DNA of 50,103 bases from an uncultured bacterium (GCA_905216195.1 CAJMSX010000022.1:1-50103), one strand, 5' to 3'; shown: positions 17,382 to 26,762, counted from the first letter of the stretch. Numbers and translations: made by a program. The notes: generated from the sequence alone by a model not told the origin.

Positions 17382-18077
17382 ATGAAAAAAGCGATAGTCT
17401 TACTTTCCGGCGGACTGGATTCTTCGACCGCCTTATATGTGGCCCGGTCCCAGGGATTCGACGAATTGTACGCCCTGACGTTCGAATACGGCCAAAAGCA
17501 CAACCGGGAGACCGACTGCGCCCGGAGCCTTGCCAAAAAAGCGGAGGTGAAAGAACATAAAATCGTCCGCCTCCTACTGAATCAGTGGGGAGGCTCTTCC
17601 CTCACCGACGAACAAATGGAAATCGGGGACGGGAATACGGAACGCACGGATATCCCGGATACGTATGTCCCCGCCCGGAATATGGTATTCCTCTCGGTAG
17701 CCGCTTCTTATGCCGATGCCCTGGGAGTGACGGATATTTTTATAGGCGTCAGCGAAACCGATTATTCCGGATATGTGGATTGCCGGGAAGAATTTATCCG
17801 GGCTATGGAAGAAGCCGTCAATCTGGGAACAATTCTGGGAGCCGAGAAGAAACAAAGAATCACGATCCACGCTCCTTTCCTGCATATGACGAAAGCGGAA
17901 GAAATCCGGCTGGGAACTTCTCGGGGCGTGGATTTCGCACAAACCTGGAGTTGCTACCGGGGAGGCGAAAAACCCTGCGGAAGCTGCGACAGTTGCCTGT
18001 TACGGGCACGCGCCTTCCGGCAAGCCGGAATAGACGACCCCGCCCTGGCGGAAACACCTGCTGAAAAATCCAATTAA
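17382..18077 (+). CDS. queC: 7-cyano-7-deazaguanine synthase
   Basis: 231 residues from MKKAIVLLSGGLDSST, the standard QueC opening with the PP-loop SGGLDSS. The rest of the family pattern is present: ALTFEYGQKH, YVPARNMVFLSVAASYADALG, CREEFIRAMEEAVNLGT and the zinc-binding set of four cysteines in CYRGGEKPCGSCDSCLLR. It converts CDG to preQ0 with ATP and ammonia, the last shared step of queuosine precursor synthesis. First gene of queC-queD-queE. Confidence 0.95.
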   Translation: MKKAIVLLSGGLDSSTALYVARSQGFDELYALTFEYGQKHNRETDCARSLAKKAEVKEHKIVRLLLNQWGGSSLTDEQMEIGDGNTERTDIPDTYVPARNMVFLSVAASYADALGVTDIFIGVSETDYSGYVDCREEFIRAMEEAVNLGTILGAEKKQRITIHAPFLHMTKAEEIRLGTSRGVDFAQTWSCYRGGEKPCGSCDSCLLRARAFRQAGIDDPALAETPAEKSN

Positions 18078-18088
18078 ATTTTCACCCC

Positions 18089-18625
18089 ATGCTGATTCGG
18101 AAACTGTTTAAATTCGAAGGCGCCCATATCGTCCGGAATTGCTCTTCCCGCCATTGCCGGGAAAATATACACGGTCACTCCTACACCGTAGAAGTATTTA
18201 TTACTTCCGACAAACTGGACCGGGGCTGTATGATCCTGGATTTCGGATTGCTCGATAAGGTAAAGGAGTTTATCGGAAGTTTCGACCATTCTTATTCTCT
18301 GTGGGAAGGGGAATCCGAGGAATATAAAACTTTTATCTACACTTTTAACCGCCGGGTAGCGGAGATACCGATTTCCCCCTCGGCCGAAGGTTTCGCCTTA
18401 TTGTTCTTCTACGCGCTGGACCAAATTCTGAAAACTACGGAACTCAAGAACGGAGAAGGACACGTAACCCTTTCTTCGGTTAGAGTGCATGAAACGGTCA
18501 CCGGTTATGCGGAAGCTTTCCGGGAAGATTTGAGATGGGTGAATTTTACGGCCGCAGATATTAAGTTTTCAAGCGGAATTACCGAAGAATGGAAGGACGA
18601 CAACTGGTGGAAACAACTTATTTGA
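18089..18625 (+). CDS. queD: 6-carboxytetrahydropterin synthase QueD
   Basis: 178 residues. Zinc ligands H13 (FEGAH), H28 and H30 (IHGHSYTVEV), catalytic C23 (SSRHC), FDHSYSLW and VRVHETVTGYA are all in place. It turns dihydroneopterin triphosphate into CPH4, the QueE substrate. It is longer than the E. coli enzyme (about 120 residues) because of an extra segment around 85-115 and a C-terminal extension, as in other Bacteroidetes forms. It begins 11 bp after queC, and its end overlaps queE. Confidence 0.92.
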   Translation: MLIRKLFKFEGAHIVRNCSSRHCRENIHGHSYTVEVFITSDKLDRGCMILDFGLLDKVKEFIGSFDHSYSLWEGESEEYKTFIYTFNRRVAEIPISPSAEGFALLFFYALDQILKTTELKNGEGHVTLSSVRVHETVTGYAEAFREDLRWVNFTAADIKFSSGITEEWKDDNWWKQLI

Positions 18626-19437
18626 CCCTGGCAGAAGACGGTATTTTTCCGGTCACGAAAGACGGAAAAGGTAAAATTTTACCCCAAAAACCGGCTTCCG
18701 GCTTTCCCTTTGCCGGAACCATTCAGGGAGAAGGGAAGTTGAACGGTATACCTTCAATATTTATCCGGTTAGCCGGATGCAACCTCCATTGTAACTGGAA
18801 AACCGAGGAGGGCGGAATTTCTCCCTGTGATACGGCCTATGCCTCTTACGCCGTAAAAAATACGCAAAGACTCCCGGTAGAAGAAATTTGCGCGGTCGTC
18901 ACCCGGAATACCGGAAATATCCGCCACGTCGTTCTCACCGGAGGCGAACCCTTTCTCCAGGCGCAACCGCTGGCCCGGTTATGCCGCGAATTGAAACAGG
19001 CAGAACCCGGTTACCACATCACCATCGAAACCAACGCCACTCTATACGATGAAAGTTTAGCCGGGGCCATCGATTTTTTCAGTCTCTCTCCCAAACTGTC
19101 CGGTTCGGTTCCCCCGCCTCCCTTCGACAAAGCACATAACCGTTTACGGCTGAATCCCGAAGCCCTCAATTCGTTGATTCTGCACGCCCGGAAATACGGG
19201 AAAGATTTTCAATTGAAATTCGTTTATTCCCGGGAAGCGGATACCGACGAAATAAAATCCCTGCTTTCACAGATAAAAGGCTGGAAAAACGAGGATATCC
19301 TGCTGATGCCGCTGGGAGCTACGAAAGCGGAATTGCAGAAGAACAGCAGGAATACCCTGGCGCACTGCATTAAAAACGGCTGGCGGTATTGCGACCGTCT
19401 TCACGTTTCCCTTTTCGGTTCCCAAACCGGCGTTTAG
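18589..19437 (+). CDS. queE: 7-carboxy-7-deazaguanine synthase (radical SAM) with widened cysteine loop
   Basis: 282 residues from ATG 18589; a GTG at 18607 (VETTYLTLAEDG) is an alternative. Both starts overlap queD. Radical-SAM features: FAGTIQGEGKLNG (substrate loop), IFIRLAGCNLHC, VLTGGEPFLQ and ITIETNAT. The cluster cysteines appear as C64-x3-C68-x11-C80, so the third cysteine is separated by an insertion (WKTEEGGISP) rather than the usual two residues; known QueE subfamilies also vary here. It makes CDG from CPH4. Confidence 0.9.
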   Translation: MEGRQLVETTYLTLAEDGIFPVTKDGKGKILPQKPASGFPFAGTIQGEGKLNGIPSIFIRLAGCNLHCNWKTEEGGISPCDTAYASYAVKNTQRLPVEEICAVVTRNTGNIRHVVLTGGEPFLQAQPLARLCRELKQAEPGYHITIETNATLYDESLAGAIDFFSLSPKLSGSVPPPPFDKAHNRLRLNPEALNSLILHARKYGKDFQLKFVYSREADTDEIKSLLSQIKGWKNEDILLMPLGATKAELQKNSRNTLAHCIKNGWRYCDRLHVSLFGSQTGV

Positions 19438-19501
19438 AACCGGAAACCGCGGTACATTCCGGTGGGCAGAGCACTCCGGAAATACCCGGAGGTGTAAAAT
19501 C

Positions 19502-20713
19502 TCAACGCAGGATATTCTCCCATTCGTAAGTTTCGGGGGAATGCAGATATTCCAGGGCCAGCGGCCGGTCTTCCGTTTTCAGAGAATAAACGATTTCCTG
19601 AAAGGTCAGACGGACTTCTTCCCGGTCCATATTGACCAAACGGGTCCGAATCCGTCCGCTTTCGTCTTCCACATCTTTCAGAAAAACGGGAACCACATTG
19701 CGGTGGATGTCCGTAGCGACCATACAACCGGTGTACCCTGCTTCGTAGAGTTGTTTTACTCCTATTCCCAGAGTGGTGCAATAGCTCAGGTCGAAGGCAC
19801 AGGGATCGACACAGCGTAAGGAATACCCCATTTCTACCGGACGGCTCACCATATCCAATCCGAGCCTTTCCAAACGGTTGCGAACGATACGGTTCAGAAT
19901 ATGGGCTTTACTGACATCGCTTAATTCCGGATGTCCGTGAGCATCCTGCTGAAAAACAAATCCGGCGGCAGCCATATCTTCTTTTTTCAGAAAATGAAAA
20001 ATACCTTCACTCACCACCGTTACTCCCGATTTTTGACCCAGAATCCGGCGTTTTACCATAGCGGAAACGATCAGGCGGACGATTTTGTCGAGGGTGATTT
20101 CCGTGTGTCGGAACATTTCGGGAATAATGATCATGGCCGATTGTATGCCTCTTCCGATTTCGTAAGCCAGATGGCCGGCTTCCCTTCCCATCGTCATCAA
20201 TAAATACCAGTTTTGGGTGGTCGCCGCTTCCGACTTCACGACTTTGGCGATCTGAATCCCCATTTCTTTAGCCGACATGAATCCGAAAGTGGGCACTCCT
20301 TCCGGTAAAGGCAAATCATTGTCTATCGTTTTGGGGACATGAATATTTTTTACAGGCAAGCAGCGTTCCGATAAAAATTTGGTCACCCGGTTGGCAGTCG
20401 AAGCCGTATCGTCCCCTCCCACGGTAACTAAAAGTTCGATTCCGTATTTCTCAAATACTGATGTAGTGAAATCTTCATCTTTCGGTTTAAACCGGCTCAT
20501 CCGGATCAGGGAACCTCCCCGGGTGAAAATGACGTCCGCTTTTTCGAATGTCAGTTCCTCCACTTCAGGCCGATCGGAAAAAAGCCCTTTGTATCCTTCG
20601 TGAATAGCTAAAACCCGGTAACCGGCATTCAAAAAAACTTTGGTTACGGTTCCCACAACCGTATTGATGCCCGGAGCGGGACCCCCTCCGCACAAAATTG
20701 CGATAGTTCTCAT
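19502..20713 (-). CDS. 6-phosphofructokinase, signature of the pyrophosphate-dependent type
   Basis: 403 residues, PFK-A superfamily. Key elements: AILCGGGPAPGINTVVG, FTRGGSLIRMSR, TVGGDDTAST (99-107), HVPKTIDNDLPLP (126-138), MGREAGHLAYEIG and a C-terminal FQEIVYSLK. ATP-dependent enzymes have GGDGS and G-T-I-D-N-D. Here the second Asp of GGDD and the Lys of PKTIDND are the residues associated with PPi use (family knowledge). It would make glycolysis reversible at this step. Convergent with queE; pgi lies 89 bp upstream on the same strand but a -7 box separates them. Confidence 0.85.
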   Translation of the reverse strand: MRTIAILCGGGPAPGINTVVGTVTKVFLNAGYRVLAIHEGYKGLFSDRPEVEELTFEKADVIFTRGGSLIRMSRFKPKDEDFTTSVFEKYGIELLVTVGGDDTASTANRVTKFLSERCLPVKNIHVPKTIDNDLPLPEGVPTFGFMSAKEMGIQIAKVVKSEAATTQNWYLLMTMGREAGHLAYEIGRGIQSAMIIIPEMFRHTEITLDKIVRLIVSAMVKRRILGQKSGVTVVSEGIFHFLKKEDMAAAGFVFQQDAHGHPELSDVSKAHILNRIVRNRLERLGLDMVSRPVEMGYSLRCVDPCAFDLSYCTTLGIGVKQLYEAGYTGCMVATDIHRNVVPVFLKDVEDESGRIRTRLVNMDREEVRLTFQEIVYSLKTEDRPLALEYLHSPETYEWENILR

Positions 20714-20742
20714 AAATATATTGCTTTATCAGTGTGTGGGTG

Positions 20743-20750
20743 CAAAAATA
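20743..20750 (-). promoter_or_regulatory. Candidate -7 box of the phosphofructokinase gene
   Basis: TATTTTTG on the minus strand, 30 bp before the ATG at 20713, in the gap after pgi. It suggests the kinase has its own promoter although it follows pgi. Confidence 0.5.
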
Positions 20751-20802
20751 CGAAAAAAGGGGAAAAGATCGCTCCTTTCCCCCTAATCTCAACAGGTCTC
20801 TA

Positions 20803-22131
20803 TTAAAGTTTTTCCTTGATTTTCTTAGAAGCTTCCTCATAACCGGGTTTCTCCAAAAGGGCGAACATATTGTTTTTATAAGCTTCTACGCCCGGTTGGT
20901 CGAAAGGATTCACCCCTAAAAGAATGCCGGAGATTCCGCAGGCCAGTTCGAAGAAATAAAACAATTGCCCGATAAACTTTTCGTTTAATTCCGGCATAAC
21001 GATCTGCATATTCGGCACCCCTCCGTCTACATGAGCGATGCGGGTACCCAATTCGGCCATTTTATTCACCGCATCTACCCGCTTGCCGGCCAGAAAATTC
21101 AATTTGTCCAGATTGGCTCCATCGAAAGGAATTTCCACGTGATAATGAGGATTTTCTACGGATATAACCGTTTCCATCAGTATACGGGAACCTTGCTGGA
21201 TATACTGTCCCATAGAATGCAAATCTGTTGTGAAGTCGACGCCGGCCGGAAATATTCCCTTGCCTTCTTTGCCCTCGCTCTCTCCGTAAAGCTGTTTCCA
21301 CCATTCGATGATGAAATGCAGCTTGGGATTAAAATCGGCCAATAATTCGACGGCATAGCCTTTCCGGTGCAGGGCCGTGCGGGTTACAGCATACTGCAAA
21401 GCCTGGCTATGGGGACCGGACAGGGAAGCCGCCCTCATCTCTACGGCTCCTCTTACCAAAGCCCCGATATCGAAACCGGCTATGGCCACGGGAAGCAGCC
21501 CGACGGGGGTCAATACGGAAAATCTTCCCCCCACATTATCGGGAATGACAAAAGTTTTATATCCTTCCTGTTCGGCCAGGGTACGAAGCGCGCCTTTCGC
21601 CGCATCGGTAATCGCCACAATCCGCCTGCCCGCTTCTTCTTTGCCCACCTTTTTCTCGAGCATCTCCTTCAACAAACGGAAAGCGATAGCCGGTTCCGTC
21701 GTCGTACCCGATTTGGAGATCACGCAAATCCCGAATTCCTTATCTTCCAGATATTTCATCAGTTCGGAATAATAATCTTCCCCGATATTGTGTCCGGCAA
21801 AGATCACTTTCATGCCTGTATCCGTATAATTGTGAAAGCTATCGGAAAGCGCCTCGATCACAGCCCGGGCACCCAGGTAAGAACCTCCGATGCCGATAAC
21901 TACCACCACCTGAGTGCGGGCGCGCAATTCGGCCGCCGTGCTTTTTATATCCTCCAACTGTTCTTCCGTTATCTCTGCCGGCAAATCGATCCAGCCTAAA
22001 AAATCATTTCCTTTACATGTTCCGTTTTTCAGACTTTTCAAGGCTTCTTCAGCCTGAGGAAACAACGCACTGATTTCCTCTTCCTTCACAAAATTACAGA
22101 CCTGGCTGTAATCGAATTTAATACTGTTCAT
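20803..22131 (-). CDS. pgi: Glucose-6-phosphate isomerase
   Basis: 442 residues, the short Pgi form common in Bacteroidetes and Firmicutes (E. coli has about 550). Recognised by VVVIGIGGSYLGARAVIEAL, the phosphate loop VISKSGTTTEPAI, DNVGGRFSVLTPVGLLP, DLHSMGQYIQQGSR and the closing FDQPGVEAYKNNMF. Interconverts glucose-6-P and fructose-6-P, directly feeding the adjacent phosphofructokinase. Complete, with no frame problem. Confidence 0.95.
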   Translation of the reverse strand: MNSIKFDYSQVCNFVKEEEISALFPQAEEALKSLKNGTCKGNDFLGWIDLPAEITEEQLEDIKSTAAELRARTQVVVVIGIGGSYLGARAVIEALSDSFHNYTDTGMKVIFAGHNIGEDYYSELMKYLEDKEFGICVISKSGTTTEPAIAFRLLKEMLEKKVGKEEAGRRIVAITDAAKGALRTLAEQEGYKTFVIPDNVGGRFSVLTPVGLLPVAIAGFDIGALVRGAVEMRAASLSGPHSQALQYAVTRTALHRKGYAVELLADFNPKLHFIIEWWKQLYGESEGKEGKGIFPAGVDFTTDLHSMGQYIQQGSRILMETVISVENPHYHVEIPFDGANLDKLNFLAGKRVDAVNKMAELGTRIAHVDGGVPNMQIVMPELNEKFIGQLFYFFELACGISGILLGVNPFDQPGVEAYKNNMFALLEKPGYEEASKKIKEKL

Positions 22132-22165
22132 AAGTCTTTTATTTACTTGATAACAAATTACACCT

Positions 22166-22756
22166 TTATTTGCCCGTCCGGGCTTTCAACATATCTCTGA
22201 ATTTGGAAGCCTTTTCGTAATCCTCATTGCGGATCGCTTCATCCATCAGTTTGGTCAATTCCTGCACGGTGTATTCTTTAAACTGATTTTCTTCTACATT
22301 CACCACATTGTCGTGTATTTCCCCCTGCTGCTGTTCCCTCACTTCCTGGCTCACCAGGATACCGGCCTTTTCTACAATTTCGGGAACCGTGTATACCGGA
22401 CAGCCATAACGTAAAGCCAGGGCTATGGCATCTGAAGTCCGGGAATCTATCCTAATACTATCCGACTCCGTTTCGAAATATAATTCCGAATAAAAAATGC
22501 CTGCATCCAGCCGATAAATAAACACTTCCTTCAAGTTTACATTCAAATGGTCGGTCAGATTTTTAATCAAATCGTGAGTCAGCGGGCGTTGCGTCTGCAA
22601 TTTTTCCAACTGAATGGCTATCGACTGGGCCTCCGGCATTCCAATAATAATCGGAATCCGGTGGATATCCTGTTCATCGGCCAGAATCAGGGCATACGCC
22701 CCGGTTTGGGACATGCTGTACGATAAACCTAAAACTCTCAGTTTTACCCTATCCAT
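22166..22756 (-). CDS. Bifunctional nuclease (DUF151) with UVR motif
   Basis: 196 residues. The DUF151/BFN domain covers about 1-135 (ALILADEQDIHRIPIIIGMP, EAQSIAIQLEKLQTQRPLTH, RTSDAIALALRYGCPVYT). The C-terminal UVR-type helical hairpin is visible in TKLMDEAIRNEDYEKASKFR. The fusion is standard for Bacteroidetes; homologues have DNase/RNase activity or bind related proteins. It lies between pgi and the serine dehydratase gene with short gaps, so possibly co-transcribed. Confidence 0.85.
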   Translation of the reverse strand: MDRVKLRVLGLSYSMSQTGAYALILADEQDIHRIPIIIGMPEAQSIAIQLEKLQTQRPLTHDLIKNLTDHLNVNLKEVFIYRLDAGIFYSELYFETESDSIRIDSRTSDAIALALRYGCPVYTVPEIVEKAGILVSQEVREQQQGEIHDNVVNVEENQFKEYTVQELTKLMDEAIRNEDYEKASKFRDMLKARTGK

Positions 22757-22818
22757 AATGAATGCCTTTAAATCCTACATAACTAACGTCCTTCGTCTAT
22801 TTTAGTTTCACAAATCCC

Positions 22819-24049
22819 TTACATATTGTCGTTAAAGCCGCATTTCAACCGCTTCAGGCATACCCGGGCCAATCCGCCCAGGCCGGTTTCCCGGTATTTC
22901 GCCTGCATGTCGCGGCCGGTTTCCATCATCGTTTTCACCACATCGTCGAAAGTCACCATATGCCGTCCGTCCGAAAAAAGGGCGTATATAGCGCATTCCC
23001 GGGCTTTTTGAGCGACGAAGGCGTTACGTTCGATACAAGGAATCTGTACATATCCGCATACCGGATCGCAAGTAAGTCCCAGGTTATGTTCGAAACCGAT
23101 TTCCGCAGCATATTCCACTTGCCGGGGTGTGCCCCCCAATATCTGGGTAGCCGCTCCGGCAGCCATGGCGCAAGCCGTTCCCAATTCCCCCTGGCACCCT
23201 ACTTCCGCCCCGGAAATGGACCCGTTGCTCTTTACAATATTACCGATTAATCCAGCTGTAGCCAGTCCGCGGACAATCCGACGATCCGTCATACCCTGGT
23301 CATGCTTCAGAAAATACATAACGGCAGGCACTACCCCCGAAGCTCCGCAAGTGGGAGCCGTCGTCACCCGTCCGCCTCCCGCATTTTCCTCGGAAGTCGC
23401 CAGAGCCGCAGCAAACAACATGCCCATAGGACGGGAAGAACCGGAAGCCTGCATCGCTTTAATGTTATAGGAACTGGCTTTGCGGGCCAGTTTCAGGGTT
23501 CCCGGCAATACGCCTTCGTTTTCCAGACCGTTTTTAACGGTTTGCTGCATCTGCTCCCATACTTCGGACAGATAATCCAAAATATCCGGTTTTTCATGGG
23601 CCAATACGTAGTCCACCAACGTACACCCCTCGTTTTTACACCAATTCAACACTTCTCTCATGGTCGTAACCGGATATACCTCTTCGGAATCGAAAGTCCC
23701 GCGTTCGTCCCACAAAGCGCCGCCGCCTACACTGTAGACTTCCCACTTATCGGTAACCTCCTTTTTCTATGGATTCGAAAACCATGCCGTTCGGGTGCCG
23801 CGGCAAAGTGATCCCCGATTCCCAAACGATCTCGGTATCTTCCGGACGCCCGATCACTTTATGTATAACGGTATCCGTACCGTGTCCTTTCCCTGTCAAA
23901 GCCAGGCTTCCATAGAGAGTAACCCGGAATTTATCCGCCTGCGGATGCTTGTTTTTAAAAAACTCCGCCGCCTGACTGGGTCCCATCGTATGACTGGAAG
24001 AAGGGCCGTACCCCATTCTAAATACTTCTCTGATTGATTTCATAAACAA
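22819..24049 (-). pseudogene. sdaA: L-serine dehydratase (single-chain, Fe-S), interrupted by a +1 frameshift
   Basis: Two pieces of one enzyme. The N-terminal beta part begins at ATG 24049 (SIREVFRMGYGPSSSHTMGP, LALTGKGHGTDTVI, GITLPRHPNGMVFE) and stops at 23747. The C-terminal part resumes one frame over with TDKWEVYSVGGGALWDERGT and runs to 22819 (PTCGASGVVPAVMYFLK, SNGSISGAEVGCQGELGTAC, GLTCDPVCGYVQIPCIERNA, with the Fe-S cysteines). The break lies in GAAAAAGGAGGTTACC at about 23752-23767, where one base is in excess. All catalytic elements remain. It is either a recent inactivation, a sequencing error, or less likely a programmed shift. Confidence 0.85.
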
Positions 24050-24086
24050 TTAACACTCTAAATTTAAGGCTATTTTATCGGTAGAA

Positions 24087-24456
24087 AAAATAGCAGGCCT
24101 GTAAGCCGGGTTCTGTACCTTGCGGTTTCTGTCATTTATCTGGTCTGCGGATCACTCCGCAGCTCTAGCAACCTACCCCCCGACTCGGCCGGGAAAGCTT
24201 AAAACGTCGGTATACATGGTCTTGCAACTCGTGAGACGTACGGCCGCTCCGGTCGCCCGGAACGCCGGTGAGCTCTTACCTCACCTTTTCACCCTTATTT
24301 CTTCGTTCCCTCCGGAAAGTTCACGAATGAAACGGTTATTTTCTGTTACGTTACTACACCCTCGCGGACATCTTCCCGTTAGGAAGCACGATTCCCTGCG
24401 TTGCCCGGACTTTCCTCTCTTCCTTTCGGAATAGCGACAGAACAGCCTGCTATTTT
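24087..24456 (-). ncRNA. rnpB: RNase P RNA, bacterial class A
   Basis: The minus strand carries the hallmark GAGGAAAGTCCGGGC (complement at 24403-24417) near its 5' end and ACAGAACCCGGCTTACAG (complement at 24099-24116) at its 3' end. The P1 stem is formed by the terminal AAAATAGCAGGC/GCCTGCTATTTT pair (24087-24098 with 24445-24456). About 370 nt, normal length. It is the catalytic RNA for 5' tRNA maturation. It lies between yqgE and the serine dehydratase gene in the same orientation. Confidence 0.95.
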
Positions 24457-24490
24457 CTATTTATTTATTTGTATCGTATGCTCTTTCTAT

Positions 24491-25081
24491 TCAATTCATT
24501 ATCGGATCCTCCGGAAAATTAGCCCAGATTTTATACCGTCCTCCCAGTTCACTCATCGATTCTTCCCACAAGCCCGGATAAGGCAGTTTAAAAAAATTTT
24601 CCCGGCTTATTTTCCCCACCATCCAAGAATTTTCCTTCAGTTCGTTTTCCAACTGACCGCCTTCCCAACCGCTATACCCGGCAAAAAAACGAATCTCCCC
24701 GGGAAATACGTCTCCCGCCCTTAATTTCTCCGTCAAATCGGTAAAATCGCCCCCCCAATAAATCCCGTCAACTATCGGTAAAGCATTTTTCAATTCAGGA
24801 TGCGTATGTAAATAATACAACTGGTTTTGTTCTACGGGTCCCCCGATATAGACCGGAAAATCGTAATCCTTCAACTCTTCTACCAATTCCGACGTAGAAT
24901 AGGACATCGGTTTGTTCAGGACGAAGCCGATCGAACCTTTTTCGTCATGCTCTACCACAAAAACCACCGAACGGGAAAAATACCTTCCCTCCAGAAAAGG
25001 TTCGGCGATCAGAATATCGCCGACGGAGACATTTTTTCGGTTATGTCTTATTTTAAACAGTTCTTGAAATTGTTCCTCCAC
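24491..25081 (-). CDS. YqgE/AlgH family protein (DUF179)
   Basis: 196 residues with the family pattern GDILIAEPFLEGRYFSRSVV, GSIGFVLNKPM, VYIGGPVEQNQLYYLHTHPE, YWGGDFTDLTEKL and FFAGYSGWEGGQLENELKEN. Complete at normal length. The biochemical role is not settled for the family. It is divergent from the DUF4294 gene, sharing a 45-bp intergenic region. Confidence 0.92.
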   Translation of the reverse strand: MEEQFQELFKIRHNRKNVSVGDILIAEPFLEGRYFSRSVVFVVEHDEKGSIGFVLNKPMSYSTSELVEELKDYDFPVYIGGPVEQNQLYYLHTHPELKNALPIVDGIYWGGDFTDLTEKLRAGDVFPGEIRFFAGYSGWEGGQLENELKENSWMVGKISRENFFKLPYPGLWEESMSELGGRYKIWANFPEDPIMN

Positions 25082-25126
25082 AAATATTCTTATTTTTACC
25101 TGTCAAAAATAGCAAAATATTTTGGT

Positions 25127-25708
25127 ATGCCGAGAATAATAGGGATCATACTTTTATCTTTATTTTACGCAAACGCTTTAAAAGCTCAGGATTCCATTCC
25201 TCCTGTCCGAACAGTTGAGGAGGATACTATTCCTGTTGTACTGTTGCAAGAAGTGAATGTGTATGGAAAAACCCGAAGCAAAAGGTATTATAAACGTTAT
25301 GACAGAAGAAAGGCCCGGCTGGAATACAACGTAAAAAAAGTATATCCCTATGCCAAAATCGCTGCAGCAAAAATAAGGGAAATCGAAGCTGAAATCGCCC
25401 GAACCCGGAATAAAGCCGAACAGAAAAAAGTAATAAAAAAGCAATACCGGGAGTTGATGAAAGCCTTCAAGAAACCTCTGATGAAGCTCAGTATCACACA
25501 AGGACGCATTCTCATCCGATTGATATACCGGGAAACCAATCACACTTCTTTCGCTCATATCCGGGAATACCGGGGAGCTTTCAACGCTTATTTCTGGCAA
25601 TCTATCGCCCTGCTTTTCGGAAATAACCTGAAAGCTGCCTACGATCCCGCCGGAGAGGACCGGGAAATAGAAGAAATTGTACAGAAAATCGAAGGGGGAG
25701 AAATTTAG
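25127..25708 (+). CDS. DUF4294 periplasmic protein
   Basis: 193 residues from ATG 25127, chosen because IIGIILLSLFYANALKAQDS is a signal peptide; the frame is open far upstream but overlaps yqgE. The DUF4294 pattern is visible: VLLQEVNVYGKTRSKRYYKR, RLEYNVKKVYPYAKIAAAKI, KPLMKLSITQGRILIRLIYR and IREYRGAFNAYFWQSIALLF with NLKAAYDP. Typical of Bacteroidetes, exported, function unknown. Confidence 0.85.
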   Translation: MPRIIGIILLSLFYANALKAQDSIPPVRTVEEDTIPVVLLQEVNVYGKTRSKRYYKRYDRRKARLEYNVKKVYPYAKIAAAKIREIEAEIARTRNKAEQKKVIKKQYRELMKAFKKPLMKLSITQGRILIRLIYRETNHTSFAHIREYRGAFNAYFWQSIALLFGNNLKAAYDPAGEDREIEEIVQKIEGGEI

Positions 25709-25714
25709 ATTTAC

Positions 25715-25722
25715 TACCTTTG
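25715..25722 (+). promoter_or_regulatory. Candidate -7 box of holA
   Basis: TACCTTTG fits TAnnTTTG; transcription would begin near 25729. That rules out any holA start before this point and supports the ATG at 25741. Confidence 0.55.
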
Positions 25723-25740
25723 CATAAACATCGGGCAGAT

Positions 25741-26751
25741 ATGACATTCGAAGAAATCAGCAGAGACATAAAAGCAAAAAGGTATAAACCGATTTACTTT
25801 TTGAACGGGGAAGAACCTTATTTTATCGACCGGATTACCGAGTTGCTTGAAAATACGGTCCTGGGAGAAGAAGAAAAATCTTTCAATCTGACCGTATTAT
25901 ACGGAAATGAGGTTTCTATGACGACGGTGACCGATACTGCCCGCCGTTTTCCCATGATGTCTCCCTATCAGGTAGTCATCGTACGGGAAGCTCAGAATAT
26001 CCGGGATTTCGATAATCTGACGCCTTATATCGATCATTTTCAGGCTTCCACCCTGCTCCTTTTCGCCTATAAAAATAAGAAAGCCGACAAAAGAAAAAAT
26101 GTATTCAAAAAGCTGAACGCTTCTCCCCATTGTGTATGGTTCGATTCCAACAAATTATATGACAATAAAATTCCCGAATGGATTATTACCTATTGTCAGT
26201 CGGGAACCTATGGAATTACTCCGAAAGCCGCCGGCATTCTGGCCGAAAGTCTGGGAACCGATCTGAGCCGCATCGCTCATGAACTCGACAAACTTTCTTT
26301 GCTGCTTCCCGCAGGGGGAACGATCAAAGAAGAATTGGTGGAACAACATACCGGTATCAGCAAAGAATTCAATTCTTTCGAGCTGCAAACGGCCGTTATC
26401 CGGAAAGATTATCTGAAAGCGAACCGGATCGTCTCCTATTTCGGAGCAAATCCCCGAAACAATCCGCTGGTGCTGATCATCGCCACTCTTTTCAAATATT
26501 TCCTGAACCTGCTGACCTACCACTATCAGAAAAAAACTACTCCTAACCTTCAGGAGATGTCCCGGATCCTCGGTATACATTCCTTCTTTCTGAGAGACTA
26601 TACCGAAGGCGCAAAAGTATACAACGCCGTCAAATGCGCTAAGATCATTTCCTTGTTAAGGGAATACGATATGAAATCGAAAGGCGTAGGAAATGCCGGA
26701 ATTCCCGATGGAGAATTACTGAAAGAATTGATTTTTAAAATAATGCACTAA
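25741..26751 (+). CDS. holA: DNA polymerase III subunit delta
   Basis: 336 residues from ATG 25741. Matches HolA through KPIYFLNGEEPYFIDRI, RRFPMMSPYQVVIVREAQNI, a central LAESLGTDLSRIAHELDKLS helix and FNSFELQTAVIRKDYLKANR in the C-terminal collar domain. It is the clamp-loader subunit that opens the beta clamp. It starts 32 bp after the DUF4294 gene but has its own -7 box; gmhB follows 11 bp downstream. Confidence 0.93.
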   Translation: MTFEEISRDIKAKRYKPIYFLNGEEPYFIDRITELLENTVLGEEEKSFNLTVLYGNEVSMTTVTDTARRFPMMSPYQVVIVREAQNIRDFDNLTPYIDHFQASTLLLFAYKNKKADKRKNVFKKLNASPHCVWFDSNKLYDNKIPEWIITYCQSGTYGITPKAAGILAESLGTDLSRIAHELDKLSLLLPAGGTIKEELVEQHTGISKEFNSFELQTAVIRKDYLKANRIVSYFGANPRNNPLVLIIATLFKYFLNLLTYHYQKKTTPNLQEMSRILGIHSFFLRDYTEGAKVYNAVKCAKIISLLREYDMKSKGVGNAGIPDGELLKELIFKIMH

Positions 26752-26762
26752 TATCGAAATAT

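Noticed and set aside
21367..21999. 210-codon open frame antisense to pgi
   Set aside because: Pgi motifs run through the whole region on the other strand; the antisense product is rich in R, G, S and H with no recognisable domain.
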